DNA of 64,000 bases. Origin: Chondrilla cf. caribensis. Taxonomy: Eukaryota > Porifera > Demospongiae > Chondrillida > Chondrillidae. The stretch covers positions 3,154,018-3,218,017 of the forward strand of contig OZ026551.1 in assembly GCA_964020155.1 (NCBI GenBank), in the 5' to 3' direction. The position numbers and the translations under genes are program-made. Positions 34,504 through 61,200 of this stretch are shown here, one piece after another (within the stretch, counting starts at the first letter, position 1; each line of letters begins with the position of its first letter). The notes beneath the pieces are model-generated. The model made no database searches, was not told the origin of the DNA, and saw only the letters and a list, made by a program, of their open reading frames with translations.

Positions 34504-37500
34504 TGAGTGAGAACTCCCAACAGGAATTATTGGAGGTCTGATAGTCATTTCTCATAAACCATTATCATTATAGGAAGTTAATAATCACATATATATTACA
34601 TGATTATCTTCATAATCGTACATTGATGGCTAATATCATGATAAAGGTTTCACAATTGTGGCAAGTATCGCACTGGCCTAATTTCTCGATACACAGCAAT
34701 GCATTACGTGTATTTGTCCATGTTTGTATCAATGGTGCTGTTTTATTTCAATTGTTGTAAGAATCAGCCATACCACATTAGATGTGATAATAATATCATT
34801 TCTTACGTGATATTCTATGATACTTTTCCAGTGCCTATTCAATGACGCTTATGAAGAATGGAAAAAGATTAGCATATTATGTCTCCTTGAAGAGGTGATA
34901 TTTAATTTGCTTCAATATTTCTTGAATATGTATTACAATTGCTGACTTATTTCTCATTGTACTTTCTGTGTGTTCAGAGTTATATCCTTGTCAGCGATGG
35001 AGCAAGGTGTGTTTTGCATCATTACTATCACCAAAGGTTACTAGTCATATTTGTAGTCTTTTTTCAAGAATGGAACATTTTTTAGATTCACTTCGCAACC
35101 TGTTCGGACGCCATCTGAATTCTCTAAGCTACAGTGTTGTTCAACAGGTTTTTATATTCTGAATTAGATCTCAATGATTTTTTCATGGTTTTAATCCATT
35201 GTTTATTGTGTACAACAATCCCTGTTAGATATGTGTTACAATGACCTCAGTATTGATTGCAAGAGATGATGTTGTGGTTAGAAAGACAACTGTTGATTGC
35301 ATACGTGTGTACATGGGTTATTTGTGTATGTTTCAATTTGTTAGAAATCATTGTCAAAGTCTGTTCATGAAGTTGTTACTCTGTTTCTGTCAACTATTGA
35401 GAAAGTAAGTCTTCAGCCTTGCCAACACACAGCAACGTTTTGAGCAACTTAGTCAAAAACAACAAGTTGCTATGAAACTTTAATATCAACTCCATTCCGT
35501 CAACCACTAAACAAAATCGATATTGAACGCCTTTGTTTCCATGTTGGTACCTGAAATGAAGAAAATAAACGTTTCTGTGATGTTGCAATTATGTCGGTGT
35601 CTTCCATGGTTTGAGCAACCAGTTCTTCCTAAGGGCTATCTCAGCAGCTATCACTAACATACCTACCTTCGTACATACAACATGATCCACTACATTCTAT
35701 ATTATATGAGCATATGGTGTACTTTGGAAAATTTGTGTGTAGTTATATCATTGAGTAGGTTGGACCAGATGTGCACCATGAGTGATGCGCATTTGGTTGG
35801 TCATTTGACTACTTTATGAAATGTTATCTGTGCAGGTGAGAGATGCTGGTATCTCTGAAGTGGAAGGAACTCTTTGTCTGTGCCTCGAAGAGCTCGAATT
35901 AGCTTATCCAGTATGTATTTACATGTGTTATTTTCATTCTGTTTATACATTGAAAATCTGTTACCACTCAATGCATATGTAGGGACTTCTGAGGGACTCG
36001 ATTATGACCTTCTACAGCTGCTTGACCTATGATGGCTCTCTTGTTTTCCAGCACTACATGTTGCTGATCTCTGCTTGCTTGCAGCAGACATCGCTTTCGG
36101 CAGTCGATCCTTTCCCGTTTGAATCAGTTTGTCACCTTTTGGTATGTCCTTGATTAGCCAGCTAAACTTCAACAATATCCATTTTGCAATGTGCATGGAT
36201 GTTATCTGTACACATGCACTCCATGTCCTGCAGAAGTTACCTGTTGTAGAGCAGACACCGATTACTGATCGACACTATTCGCAAATCATCTCCTCTATGC
36301 TGGATTATCTACCCTTGTCGACTGTATGCTGTAGAGGCAGAGTAATGGATAAGGTACTTATCTACGTGCATACATAGTTGTTATGCACATGTACATAGCA
36401 TTTCTGAATGCTGGAGTATTTCTGATCTTGAAGTGTACAGTACAGTACGTTCCTTGCGTAGTTGAACAGCTACTGTTGATGTATCATTTATGGTTGTGTG
36501 GTGAATTGTATTCTCCAACCTGTCTTCTGTGTAGATATCCAAAAACTTTGTCAAAAGGGCAGCCTCCATCAAAGTCAGTACTCACAGTGTGATCACAGTG
36601 CATGTAGTGATGGAGCTCTTGTCAAACACTCCTGCATTTCTTTGTTACATGGTCTTCTGTGTATGCAGGTCTTTTATTATCAGAACAGGAACTCACTGAC
36701 ATGTCATGATATAGTGTTGTTCCAGTCAGCTCTAATAGTCTTTGTAAGTAATTATTGTACATACATGGTATGATTGTATTCACTTTATGTACATAGGTGC
36801 TGTTTATAAAACTGTGCTCGTCCTTGTATTAACCAAAAGTGTAAATATTGTTACAGTAATCATTAACTTCACGTGTTAATTAATCTGCTTTTACGGCAAA
36901 TGCTGACTTCATGCGGATGTGTCTTGCCTTCTGTATTCAGCTATTGTCAGGTGCTGAGATGACAGAAATGGAGCAAAGAATTCTGGTTGGTAGCAACCTC
37001 ATCGGCCTAGCCCTGTATGCTGGGTCCAAACAGGAAGAAAGTCTGTTGGCTTTTGAGTGGATTTATAATTTGCTGGTTTGTCTGTACATTATGTTGAGTT
37101 TGGTTTGTGGAGAATCGCTTCCTGCAGTGCTGTTTATTGTACTACAGTGCATGTTGAGTGTATGTCTCATTGTGTGCATGTTGAGTGTGCATCTCACTGT
37201 GTGCATGTTGAGTGTGCGTCTCATTGTGTGCATGTTGAGTGTGCGTCTCCCTGTGTGCATGTTGAGTGTGCGTTTCCCTGTGTGCATGTTGAGTGTGCGT
37301 CTCCCTGTGTGCATGTTGAGTGTGCGTCTCACTGTGTGCAAGTTGAGTGTGCGTCTCCCTGTGTGCATGTTGAGTGTGTGTCTCCCTGTGTGCATGTTGA
37401 GTGTGCATCTCACTGTGTGTAAGTTGAGTGTGTGTCTCATTGTGTGCATGTTGAGTGTGTGTCTCCCTGTGTGCATGTTGAGTGTGTGTCTCCCTGTGTG

Positions 37501-40500
37501 CATGTTGAGTGTGCGTCTCACTGTGTGCATGTTGAGTGTGCGTCTCACTGTGTGCATGTTGAGTGTGCGTCTCACTGTGTGCATGTTGAGTGTGCGTCTC
37601 CCTGTGTGCATGTTGAGTGTGCATCTCACTGTGTGCATGTTGAGTGTGTGTCTCACTGTGTGCATGTTGAAATCATTGTTTTTTAGAATGAATCCTATTC
37701 TTTGCATAAGCCTTGGCTACTCCCATTCAACATGGTCTACAGTAATTTACTCTGTTTTCCAACTGTGCTGGACTCCATTGGTGAGAATCACTCAATCCAG
37801 TCGCTGTAGCATTGATTCTAATCTGTTATTTTTCCTACTTTCACATGAGATCCTTACAGTGTCATCGTTGCTATCAATTTCAATCTGTTCATTGTACTCA
37901 CATTCTATGCAAAACTTGTTTTCAAGTTACATATCTGTTATCAATATTATGGTTTGTACAGGCAGTGCGCTAGTTGACTCCAGTGTTCCTCTACATTGCA
38001 CAGATATGACTGTGGCAAAGCTGAAACTGTTCAATTGTAGTATGGCTATTAAAAGACCATCAGTAGGTAAGCACTACTAAATGTTATAGTTGTATCCTAG
38101 TAGAATGAACGATGTACAATTTATCAATTAATCCTAACAATGAAACCTTTCTGGTGACCTGTACTGTATCACTGACCTGTGCTACATGGCTTATGTACGT
38201 GCAGTTTTTCCTTTGATCCACCCCTCAACCAGGATACCATTATTACTTATGTATTTTGGATGGTGTATTTTACATATGATTGTCTTTGTGTTTTTTGAAG
38301 GTGTAACAGGAGTTGTAATGAGGTGTTTGACCCGCTTACAACGGATGATTGATCATGGAATTTGTATTAAAGTTGGAGCCTCATTGTACCGCACCCTCTA
38401 CTGGTTCTATCTAACAAGCGATGACTCCAATATCTCTGTACAAATAACCAAGTATGCCAGTCTGTGAATTGAATATAGTAATGCATGTAGTTCTGATTGT
38501 TGTGTTCTCTCATTTTAGGTTACTGCTCACTATTTCAGTTGTTTACCCGAGGTTCATCCCTTGTAGTCTGAATTTCGTGTCGACTCTGAACAAGGCCAGA
38601 AAGAGGTAAGAGTAGCACTTTGTTGTATTAAGGGAATATTTGAAGTCTCATACATCAAAGAAACCCTCATAGTCTGAGTAACTGTGTATATTGTCAAGGT
38701 TGGTGGCATACGTATATTACATAGGGGGATCAAAGGTGCCCATGTCTGCAATATGGACACTTCACAAATGTGAACACACCTGTTTCAGTAAACCACTAAT
38801 CACGAGTTTACACAGTTTTACTATGTACGTACTGTACTTATACATGCTACAGCTTCAACATTTATTCATAGCCTGTCTTTGATTTAGCAAACCTTGGGAT
38901 GTAATGTCAGGTGGCCTTCAACTTTATATTGTATGTACTTCGATAGTAACTGTGTTTTTGCGTATTGGTGGCTTGTTTGAAACATCCTGATTTATAATCA
39001 ATATGACATTGTATTTTTATAGTAGTCTCACACAATTGTACCCTTCATCCATACTATCTACCTGTTTCTCGTTAGCACACTTCCTTCTGATTTGTTGATG
39101 TCCATGCTTCAGCAAGTAAATGTGACCAAAAAGCTCCCATATTTGGATTATCACCTCATGGTGATACAACAGGCTGCTGAAATTGGCATTCCAGAAGACG
39201 TGAGCAATTGTGTGTAACTAACTGTGCTCAAGTATGTGTATGCATACTTCAGCACATTGCTGTGCACTCAACTTTGTCAAAATACATACTGTATGTGTAT
39301 GTCTTGGTCTGTGCTGAAATGTACCAACTATACTATTCATAGATGGTGGATTGACAAGAATTCAATGTATGTACTATGTACAACATGTATATGTAATGCA
39401 TGTATGTACTATGTACATACATGCATTACATACACACTATCCCTTTAAGGATGCTATAGATAGATGTTTTGAGAATTCAAAACACACAATATATACTATT
39501 TAACAGTGTAAGTAGTACATTTGCTATGTACTTACATACACGTTATATGTATATGATTGTATCCGTTAGTTAGTTGAAATGATTCTCGTTTTCTTAGCTT
39601 CTTATAGCTATGTTGTTGAAGATTGTCAAGTTGTCTAGCATTTGTCTGGATGGGGACTGGAGCATGGGTAACCAGTTGCTCTTCACCTGTCAGTCAGTGA
39701 TGGTCAGAGTGGGGAAGGGCCAGCAGTTTCAAGGTTAGTATGTCACATACGTACGAAGTTGTCGCCGTACAAAGTCCCACGTTGTTGTATCTATTATATG
39801 TACATCGTAGCCATTGTTATTTGGAGCACACCCTTGTATACAGTATTCCATAGCACATTTTGAGTGCCTGCACTGACCATCATTTACATTGTTATTGTTG
39901 GAGACAGTTGTTTCCAAATAATCTGTCTATAGCTCGTCTCAATATCGTCTTGTTTGTGATGTACTAAATATAAAGATGTTAATTCATCAGCATTCTACCA
40001 ATGTTTGTAAACTTCTTATGTTCACAATAGTGGAAGTGTTTCCACATTCCGGCCGTGTACACACATTTCCTTCTATCCTCTTATGCTGCATTATAAGTAT
40101 ACATACGTACATGTACATACATACGTATGTACATTCATAAGTACTGTATATACAGTACATACGTATACTTGATCATGAGTTGTATGACATTGTGCAAATG
40201 TGTGTGTACTTGAGCCTGCTTGATGGGAAGGTGTATCAACTCAACCTGTTCTGCTGTATCTCACAGACATGGATGCAGTTTTGATGGAGATTGCAAAGAA
40301 CTACAATGATCCCGGTATGAGTATCTTGTTTAGTATGTATGTTCGTATGTATGTAGGATTTGTCCATGGCAAAATCTATGAAGGAATAGCCTTTAATACT
40401 GTGTACCTAAACTGTACAATCTATTACCCAATACTGTATAGCCTTTAAACTAAATAAAAGCAATGTATTTCATGTCAAAAGAAAGTAGTCAGAGAAACAG

Positions 40501-43500
40501 ACATACATAGTCTAGACCTCCTGTCCCCCAAGATAACCCCCAGGACAATATACATATGTATGTGTGTTAGTATGTGTAGATTTCGGGGTTACAGATCCTA
40601 TCATTCATCCACAGATATATCCGATAGAGCTTGGTTCTATCATATGCTGATGCATACATTGTCAAGTCAAAAGGTGAATATGACTTTGTAGAGGTGTAAG
40701 AACGGCACACAAGTGTATATACTTGGTATTGTCATGTTAGTTCTTCATGTACTATGCTCTCTATTTATTTCAGCTCATGCAGGTGTTAAATATGGATAGT
40801 CGCGGATCTCCTGTTAGTTTATCACAGATAGTGGAAGGTGAGTATGAGTATTGTGTACAGTATGTACTGTTTCAGTGTAAAATGTAAAGGCACACATGTA
40901 CGTGTGTACCTGCTAGTGGTGTTTATCCAATTGATGCTCCTGTAACTTGCCTTTTGAACTTGTAGCTGAGATCACTGGTACGTTGTTGGCTGTGGAGCCA
41001 ATAGAAACTGTTGGACAAAATGTCCTATTCTTGTCTAGAGATATTAGGTTGGTTGGAATGTCGTGGTATTTTACCCACACCGTATGTGTGTACGTGCCTA
41101 CAATATTTTTCAGCCATTTTTGAGTGCAATTGGGATATATAGCAATTATTATCTCATCATTATACCAACAAACTATCACAGACACATTTGTCATTATTTT
41201 ATACTGTTTTCATAATGTATATTCGCTTTTCCAGGATGTCCTCAACATCAATGCAGTCCTCCAGATCTGTCAACAGTTCTGATTCTTCTAACATGCAACA
41301 ATACCAGAGTAATTTTTCTGCTGCTCAAATGACACTAACAGTAAAGTGCTTTGTCAAGTTTTCTCCTTATGAAGTGAGAGAATCTGTTTTGTGTTTATAA
41401 TATACGTAGGACCTAATATAGTGATTGATCTCTTTCATGAGTAGTGGCAAATACATTTGTGTATATACGTAGGTGTATACATATTATGTACATATGTATT
41501 TGTTTACATTGAGATTGTAAAATACATAGTAATAAGCCTCTTTCTTGCTATTAATGACAAAATTGAAATTGTAATTCAAACATATCTCCGTAAATGGTGT
41601 AAATTGCTAGTTTGAAATGGCAATTAATTATGGCAACTTTGACTTTTTCTTTATTTGCTATAGGAGAAACAAGTTGAAATCCCCAGTGAAATATTTTCAC
41701 TAAATCTGAAGTTTGTGTCTGCAATAGAGCCACTTATTGATATTCCCGATGTGTTCATCCCAAGACTGAACTCTTCAGAAGGTTCTGTTGTGAAGGATGA
41801 GTTGTTGATAGAAATGTACTTTGTAAACATTCAATCGTACCTTTTAGGAGAAAAGGGATTTCAAATCCTCCTTTGTCCAAAGCAACCCTTGCCAACTACC
41901 TTGCATGGCCGGTAGGTTACTACAGTGAGTGGTAACTGATTTGTATATTTCTGGTTTGTACTATGTACACCCTTATGTGGTGTGCCTGTAGGTGGGTTGT
42001 TAGTATTTTACCAATACATAAAGTATGCGGTTAATATACACGGTAGTATTGCAGTCTTTTAAAAACCATCCTGTTAAATATACTTACGTTATGTACATAT
42101 GTACGTTATGTACATGTATACAGTATATGCGTATGTAGCTAGCAGGTAGTAATACCTATCAGTGCAGGTACAGCATACTATGTGATTACTGATGATGTCT
42201 GACTTGAATTCAGATTTGTCTTGGATGAATCCTTGCAGGGCTACATTTTGTGGATCTGACGGTAGAGTGTACACAGCTAGCTTGAATTCCTTAGCTATTG
42301 AGTTTTCCGATTATTTTGTAAAGTTGCAAGTAGCAGAAACGTTTACAATGGTAAGATGGATATCTCCTGTAATCACTTGTATTTGTGTTTACCTGTATCA
42401 ATTTTGTTCTGTGTACATCCGTATACCTATGTATGTAGACATGTTCACCTATCTTCCACTGTGTTCACCTCTATGTTAATCTTCATTCACTTGTCTCCAT
42501 ATAGTGTACGTATGTATTTGTATTATACTGTCTGTGTAAACATATGTTCTTTTGTGTTCACCTGTACGTTCTCCACAGTAACTGTTGTCTGTACCAGTGT
42601 GTTCGTCTTTATTCACTTGTGTTCATCTGTTCTTCTCGAACCTGTGGTATATTCACCTGAACCTACATACCATATCGTACTTTTTGTGTTGGTGGTTATC
42701 TGTGTATTCGCCTATGTCTGTCTACATGAAGTATCTTCTCCTGTATTCAAATGTGTTCAATCGTTTGCTTTCCTGTGGGGATCTATGGGATATTAAACAT
42801 ATTGTGAACATTTTTGACAAGTCTGGTTACATCCCCTGTCTCCAGTGCAGACACATTTTGATTGATATTGAACTTATTATTATTGTAAACATTCTCAACA
42901 AGTCATGTTACATCCCATTTCATCAGTATAGACGATGTTATGTTTATCCCCCAGATGGACTACTTTGGCATAACATTCCATATCTCCTTGTAAATGAATT
43001 GTTGTACCTGTACCTGACTGTACCTTTGTTGACCTGTGACTGTGTTGACCTGTAACTACGTACGTGTAGCAGTATTGACATGTACCTATCTGTAGCGGTA
43101 TTCACCTGTACCTACCTGTAACACCATCCCCTATACCTACCTGTGGCAGTGTTCCCTGTGTCCTGTAGCAGCCTTCAGCTGTGTCTACCTGTGGCTGTTT
43201 TGACCTGTGCCTACCTATAGCAATGTGGACCTGTGCCAACCCATGCCAGAGTTATTAACAGTACTTATGACATTGTTTCCCATGTAGATGGCAATGAAGG
43301 AGTTGTTCAAGAATGTTTGGATGTCAATCACGGACAATCAATACTCCGGGTAAGCTGGAAGTGCTACTTTTCGTTATGTCTAATCAAATCTATCAACTTT
43401 GTAACTCTTTTTTGTATTTGATGTACGTACTACTGCCCATTTCTTCTTGTTGATTGTTGGCACGTACATAGCAAATATGTATATCGCATTTACTCACTTC

Positions 43501-44046
43501 TGTACATGTAGGGTTGCCAAGGGGACTAAGAGTGGTGGTGCTGTGTCGCAGTTCAACTTGCCCATTTCTTGGGACCGTGCAGAATGGCTGGCTAGGGAAG
43601 TGTTGAGTGACTATGTTGTGGACCAAGAAGACGGTATGCCAATGCATTCATGCTAATGACTCACTGTGTTGTACAGCACAATGTGAGTGAGTGATCTTGT
43701 ACAAGAGATGAGATGAGATGCTCAGATGATGTTGAAAGTTCACACTCCTCAGTTCTATCATTCCTTGGTGTTTTCACATTGCTAATAATATGTACATACT
43801 TGTACTAATGCTAGGTAAAGGTCACAGTTTTACCTGGTTTATCCAGCATTCGTGTATCCGCATGCCTCGTTCACCCAACATTCTTCCGTAACTTACCTTC
43901 ACTGAGTTGTGGACAATGTACGTACCTTGTTTCATTCAGACCTACTCCGTCTGACACATTTTCAAGGAAATAAAGTAGACTATACCTCATGTCTTACTGT
44001 AGGCAGTCTTTCTACCCAATGTAAAGTGAATAACAATATTACACTC

Positions 44047-44110
<64 letters not shown>

Positions 44111-44322
44111 GTCATTCATTTGAACAGCTGAGATGACCCCCTCCTTGACGCACTGTTCTTTGTGTGGGCTTAGGTCGCATCCGGTTCATGATTCTACTTC
44201 CAAACCACTTTCACCTCCTCTTGGTCTGGTCCTGCGGTGAACGAGGGACTGTTGTTACCATGGCCACAGACGCATGGTTTGCTCTGGAGTACATTGCCCA
44301 ATGGTTCAAGGAGTTACAATGA
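34504..44322 (+). CDS. AP5B1: AP-5 adaptor complex subunit beta-1
   Basis: Large subunit of AP-5, which works with SPG11/SPG15 on late endosomes and lysosomes. About 23 exons. A candidate first exon starts MSENSQQELLE (34504); others include 34832-34894, 34980-35147, 35836-35910, 35983-36141, 36234-36353, 36941-37075, 37687-37780, 37962-38066, 38301-38451, 38519-38605, 39076-39199, 39598-39733, 40267-40314, 40615-40673, 40774-40837, 40966-41047, 41235-41373, 41664-41911, 42239-42350, 43288-43349, 43512-43633 and 44174-44322. Segments recalling human AP5B1: TLCLCLEELELAYPGLL, YHLMVIQQAAEIG, DRAWFYHMLMHTLSSQKL, LNSLAIEFSDYFVKLQV and the end GTVVTMATDAWFALEYI. The N-terminal half is helical-repeat-like; the C-terminal half resembles the appendage. 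Junctions near 35229-35405 and the first donor (GAG-GTCTGA) are uncertain. Confidence 0.85.
37142..37672. repeat. 27-bp minisatellite in an AP5B1 intron
   Basis: About 20 tandem copies of a 27-bp unit containing GCATGTTGAGTGTGCGTCTC, with C/T and A/G variants between units. Because 27 is divisible by 3, it is open in several frames on both strands as 9-residue repeats (for example VCMLSVRLT on the plus strand). It follows the donor CTG-GTTTGTC at 37075 and precedes the exon at 37687. Confidence 0.95.
43005..43235. repeat. Degenerate ACCTGT-rich tandem repeat in the penultimate large AP5B1 intron
   Basis: Loose repeats built on GACCTGTACCTACCTGT with GTAGCAGTATT spacers, part of a wider 900-bp intron (42351-43287) rich in TTCACCTGT motifs. 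No coding exon seen in it. Confidence 0.6.
44049..44109. repeat. TG microsatellite
   Basis: Pure (TG)n of about 60 bp in the last AP5B1 intron. Confidence 0.97.
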
Positions 44323-45030
44323 CACACTTACATATATTACTGGATCGTCACAGGTATACAGATGATGTTTTGCATTGTATTAGTATGTAATATAATTATT
44401 GTTGTAACTTAGATTCAGCTTTATTTCGTGTAAAGTAACATACTATTCTAATTGTCGTTTTCCCATCCTTCTTTGTAATATTATTTTTATGTTATATCAT
44501 TATAACTTTTGGATGAACTTAAAATCCCCTGAAAACATCAATTGCACTTGTGTACATACGTATGTACATGCATGATAGCTATGTATATTATAATACATGA
44601 AGGCCCATGGCCAGACTGCTGAATCTTCACGTATCATGCAATATAATAATATAGGTTAAATTGTTTACTATTCCACTCAATAAGATCAGTAGATTAGTGC
44701 ATTAATGTGGAACACAATAGGATACACATTAATAATATTCATGTACAATTAATAATTACAATAATCATTAAATTAAAACTCTACTACTATACACACACAC
44801 ACAAAAACAGTATGTCATAAAATTTTCTACAAAAAAATAAGGGTTAGAAGAATTACATTGTTAAATAGTATCAATGATGCATGTACGAATAGAAATGTAT
44901 CAATGATCAGGGTGCAAAGAATGATTTCGAGTTGATCATTTATTCCTTAAAAGTCATCAGGCCTCCCTGCAAGACAACACAATATTGAACCAATGATAGA
45001 GTATGCGAGTACTACAGGGGTTTACATGAC
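44323..45030. other. Intergenic between convergent AP5B1 and MRCK genes
   Basis: AT-rich, holding the 3' ends of both genes. A short AAC/AAGGAAGC-type repeat begins just to the right, within the last MRCK intron (45090-45185). No other gene seen. Confidence 0.5.
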
Positions 45031-57703
<12,673 letters not shown>

Positions 57704-58232
57704 TACAGAGCGAGTACCATAACAACTAAATCGGAATCGTCAAGTACTTGGAACAGAATAAATATCTCTGAATTAAGTTAGTTCAAAATGACTCGCGATT
57801 CTTCTTCAAATCTATAAGTCGTCTCAATGAAGAGTATCGAATACATACAATAGACTCAAAATTGTAGGCAAAGCCACGGAATCCCTTGAGGAATGGCAGC
57901 CATTAATTTCAACCCCCACGAACGTGCGATGACATCATCGCCTATGACGTAATTGAAAATCCATTGTCGACAGAATCCGAACCTGACGTGATGTAACACA
58001 CGCATTCCTTCAGAGAAGATTATTCTCGGGGTAACCAACGTACACACATGCGCACGTGTACCGTTCACAGCGTCTTCGACAATAAATAAACGAAAAATTA
58101 AGACAAAATTGTGTATGAGCTTCTGTGTTTCGGCTAATGCATTTAATTTGATTACATCAACCATAAACATCAACACATGCCATGCAAATTAAAGTGTGTA
58201 CATATTATACAAAATTCGTTAGCAAAGCCATA
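57704..58232. other. Intergenic: MRCK promoter and 3' flank of the Atg8-like gene
   Basis: Contains GATGACATCATCGCCTATGACGTAATTG-type CRE-like half sites (about 57927-57955) upstream of the MRCK start, and an ATTAAA on the minus strand (58147-58142), a candidate poly(A) signal about 90 bp past the Atg8-like stop. A minus-strand open frame at 58176-57856 has no recognisable content. Confidence 0.45.
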
Positions 58233-61200
58233 CTACATGGAATTTTCTCTGCGAAGCTCTTCCTTGTAACTTAAATACAGGAAATAATCAGGTTCGCGGT
58301 ATTCTGTGTATATAGCAGATAAGGCCCGGGTTCTATCAACAACTGTTCCATCCGCAATGATTCTGGAGAAACACACGTGTTGAGTAAACGTACTGCATGT
58401 GACTACTGCACTGTAAATTACAATCAACATACACATGTGTCACTGTGTGCATGTGTACTTACTTTATATCATAAACAGATGGTAGATCGTGCCATGACTG
58501 TAACAGCTGGACAATATGGCTGACTGTAAATGATTGGAAAAATGAACTGTCATAACCAGGTACATATGGGGTGGGGAAAACTACAGAATCATTGTGTATT
58601 CCTGTATTGTGTGTTGGGTAGGAGTGCTGTAGCTCCATTTCTAAGGCAATCTCAGTGCTAAACATCTCAAATTACTCCAATTAGACCGCCCCTATGTAAA
58701 AACCACCTGTCAAGAGTGCAATGTTGGGCCATCACCTCAACCACACAAGGCACCTCAATACAATGAACAATTGTCAACAGAGACTCCCATTTTCCTGGTC
58801 CGTTGTGTGGTGCACACAAGGTTCCACTGTAGCAATTGCCATGCTCACTTAGTATGGTGGGAGGAGCTGGTGGTTGGAAGGCTGACAAGAGGGCTGGCAA
58901 TGATTTTTCCCAGGTTCAAATCCCAGATTTGGAATATTTTTCCCTGTACCCCCTCCTTCTCACACCAACAATAAGGAACATGACACAAGACGCCATCTAA
59001 CTTGATTCTAACTTCAATGTAACTCTTAGACTTCCATTTACTGTGTTATTGCAACAGTTGTGCTGTGATTGTTGTACTGTGTAATCGTGGGAGCCTTGAA
59101 AAGTGTCCTCAAGGCTAAAGGACTCCCCACATAAAATAAGATATCAATCAATCAATAGCACTCACTGGGCGCACTGGCTGGGAGCAGGTATTTACACTTT
59201 GGAAGATCACTTAACTCAGAGTCTCCAAGTCTTTCAAGGATAACCTACAATGAGAAGGAAACACAATCTTTGACATTATTACAGCCACAATTAGATGAAG
59301 TAAGTGTAAAATAATGATAAAGTTCATGTGGGAATTATCAACAACAACGACAAAGGTAACAGTTAGTGGTAAGATTTGGTGGATAGGCTTGGTTTTTGGA
59401 TTGCTATTTCTGTGGACATGGAGTGGTCAATGGCAAGTTTCCACATGTGGCAACTACATACATGTGCGCATTTCAAGAGCTATCCATTGCATAACAGTCT
59501 GGTTTGCTACAACTGTCCCACCAGGTACCCAGGGCAAGGAAAGAAGGGACAGTCTAGTAGCGATAGTTTAGTATATTGTAGCAATAGTTAATTCACACCC
59601 CAGTGATATCCATAAGGTTTGATAGGTGACACCTATGCTTGAAAGCAGTTAAAACCTTGTCAGAGTGCCGGCTATTGGTGTACTCACATCTGATTCGTTA
59701 CTATTGCTGTAGACTGTCTCCCCAATGGGTTGCTTAGAAAGGTGGTCGTAGCAGACCAAACTACTATAGTACATTAAGAAATTATGAACTTCTACAATAT
59801 TGCTTGCAAAGCTCAACACGTTCACTAGTAAGGCTCTTTAGAATTGCTGAACATTCAGGACTGTAAAGGTCTCAATGACATGGGCAATAGTGCTGATAAC
59901 AATTTCAGTTGGAATTGTGTAAGTTTCATATCATCTGAATTCATTGCTATAATGGCATTTGTCAGCATAGATCAAATATGTACTATCAACCTTTCACTGC
60001 GTCTGCATGTAACTGACATTCAACTGTAATTAACATTCGCCATTGTGATTAATTCACACACTACTGTAAGTAAACCAGTGATGACGGTCTTCGTGTTAGA
60101 TGTTATATTATAAAGTGAGCACTTTCTATATTAACCACTCCCCATGGGAAGTCACTAAAACTCTTTATTCACAGTGTATCTTAGTCCTTTCACATTTCAT
60201 ACAACATACTTCAAGTAGTATTTTCTCAATTGACCAATATTAAAATGGTGATTATGATAAAACAACATTAACAGTTTCCTGTGGACTGGGGTTTGGCTGT
60301 ACCATCACATGGATTTTATGTAGAATCTGACTTTAATCTGTCACCAGTTGGACTGCAGAGTATGTACAGAGTACATGTACATGTGTAGAGAATAATGCAG
60401 AACAATAGAGGGGCTGAGAGACACAGATCACAATGATGTATTTTGAGGATTCTTTATACCAGCCATAATATTGTGCTGTGGAGATGTCCTGTTAAAATAA
60501 TTAGAACTTGTACTTGAGCTTGATACCTGTAAAGCTTCAGAAAAGCCAGAGGGAATTGATTTCAGAACTAACAGGTGTGGAATAACTGACAGATGTTGAT
60601 TGACTGACATTCTAGGAGTTGTACTGAAGCCAAAAATGTACTGTCAGGTGGTCTCTTGGCATAGGTGAGGATGACGTTATCCACAGTAAAATGCTTAATA
60701 TTCTATTTCTGAATTCCTAATGTATCCAGCCCTTATTATCCCATTATTCCTCCATTTTCACAAATGGTTCTTTCATTACTTTGGCTTTGCAGTGAACAAA
60801 AGTAAAAACACTATTATAAACAAGGGTGATTTATGTGTAAAGTATGTTGTGTGCTTGTACTCGGAAGCACTTCAAGTTCTTATTCTTCATTGCTCACTAA
60901 GTTGGGTAATTATTCAATGATTGCATCAATTTTCGTGTACATCGACACATATCATTAACAGGTAATTTGATATCACAATTAATGTTACCACATCATTATT
61001 GGCTAATACCATGCCTATGCCATGTTTAATCATGTGATAATATTAGACCTAATAAAGGTTGTATGTTCACAGTTGTGGTAGCCCCTCTATTATCATCACT
61101 TCAACTCCTGGTATGTTATGTTTGTCCAATAAATATACACAGTCACACCTCATTAACATGAAGTTGCTTAGCACAATATATTTCATATGAAACTTTTGTC

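Noticed and set aside
37063..37707. Plus- and minus-strand repeat proteins across the 27-bp minisatellite, and the idea of a CRISPR array
   Set aside because: The units are tandem without unique spacers, lie in an animal intron, and are open in several frames because 27 is a multiple of 3.
42356..43055. Two overlapping open frames of about 150 residues in an AP5B1 intron
   Set aside because: Low-complexity Cys/Tyr/Val-rich translation of ACCTGT-rich intron DNA, flanked by exons that join in phase without it.
57856..58176. 106-residue minus-strand open frame upstream of MRCK
   Set aside because: No family features, and it lies in promoter-like sequence between two genes.
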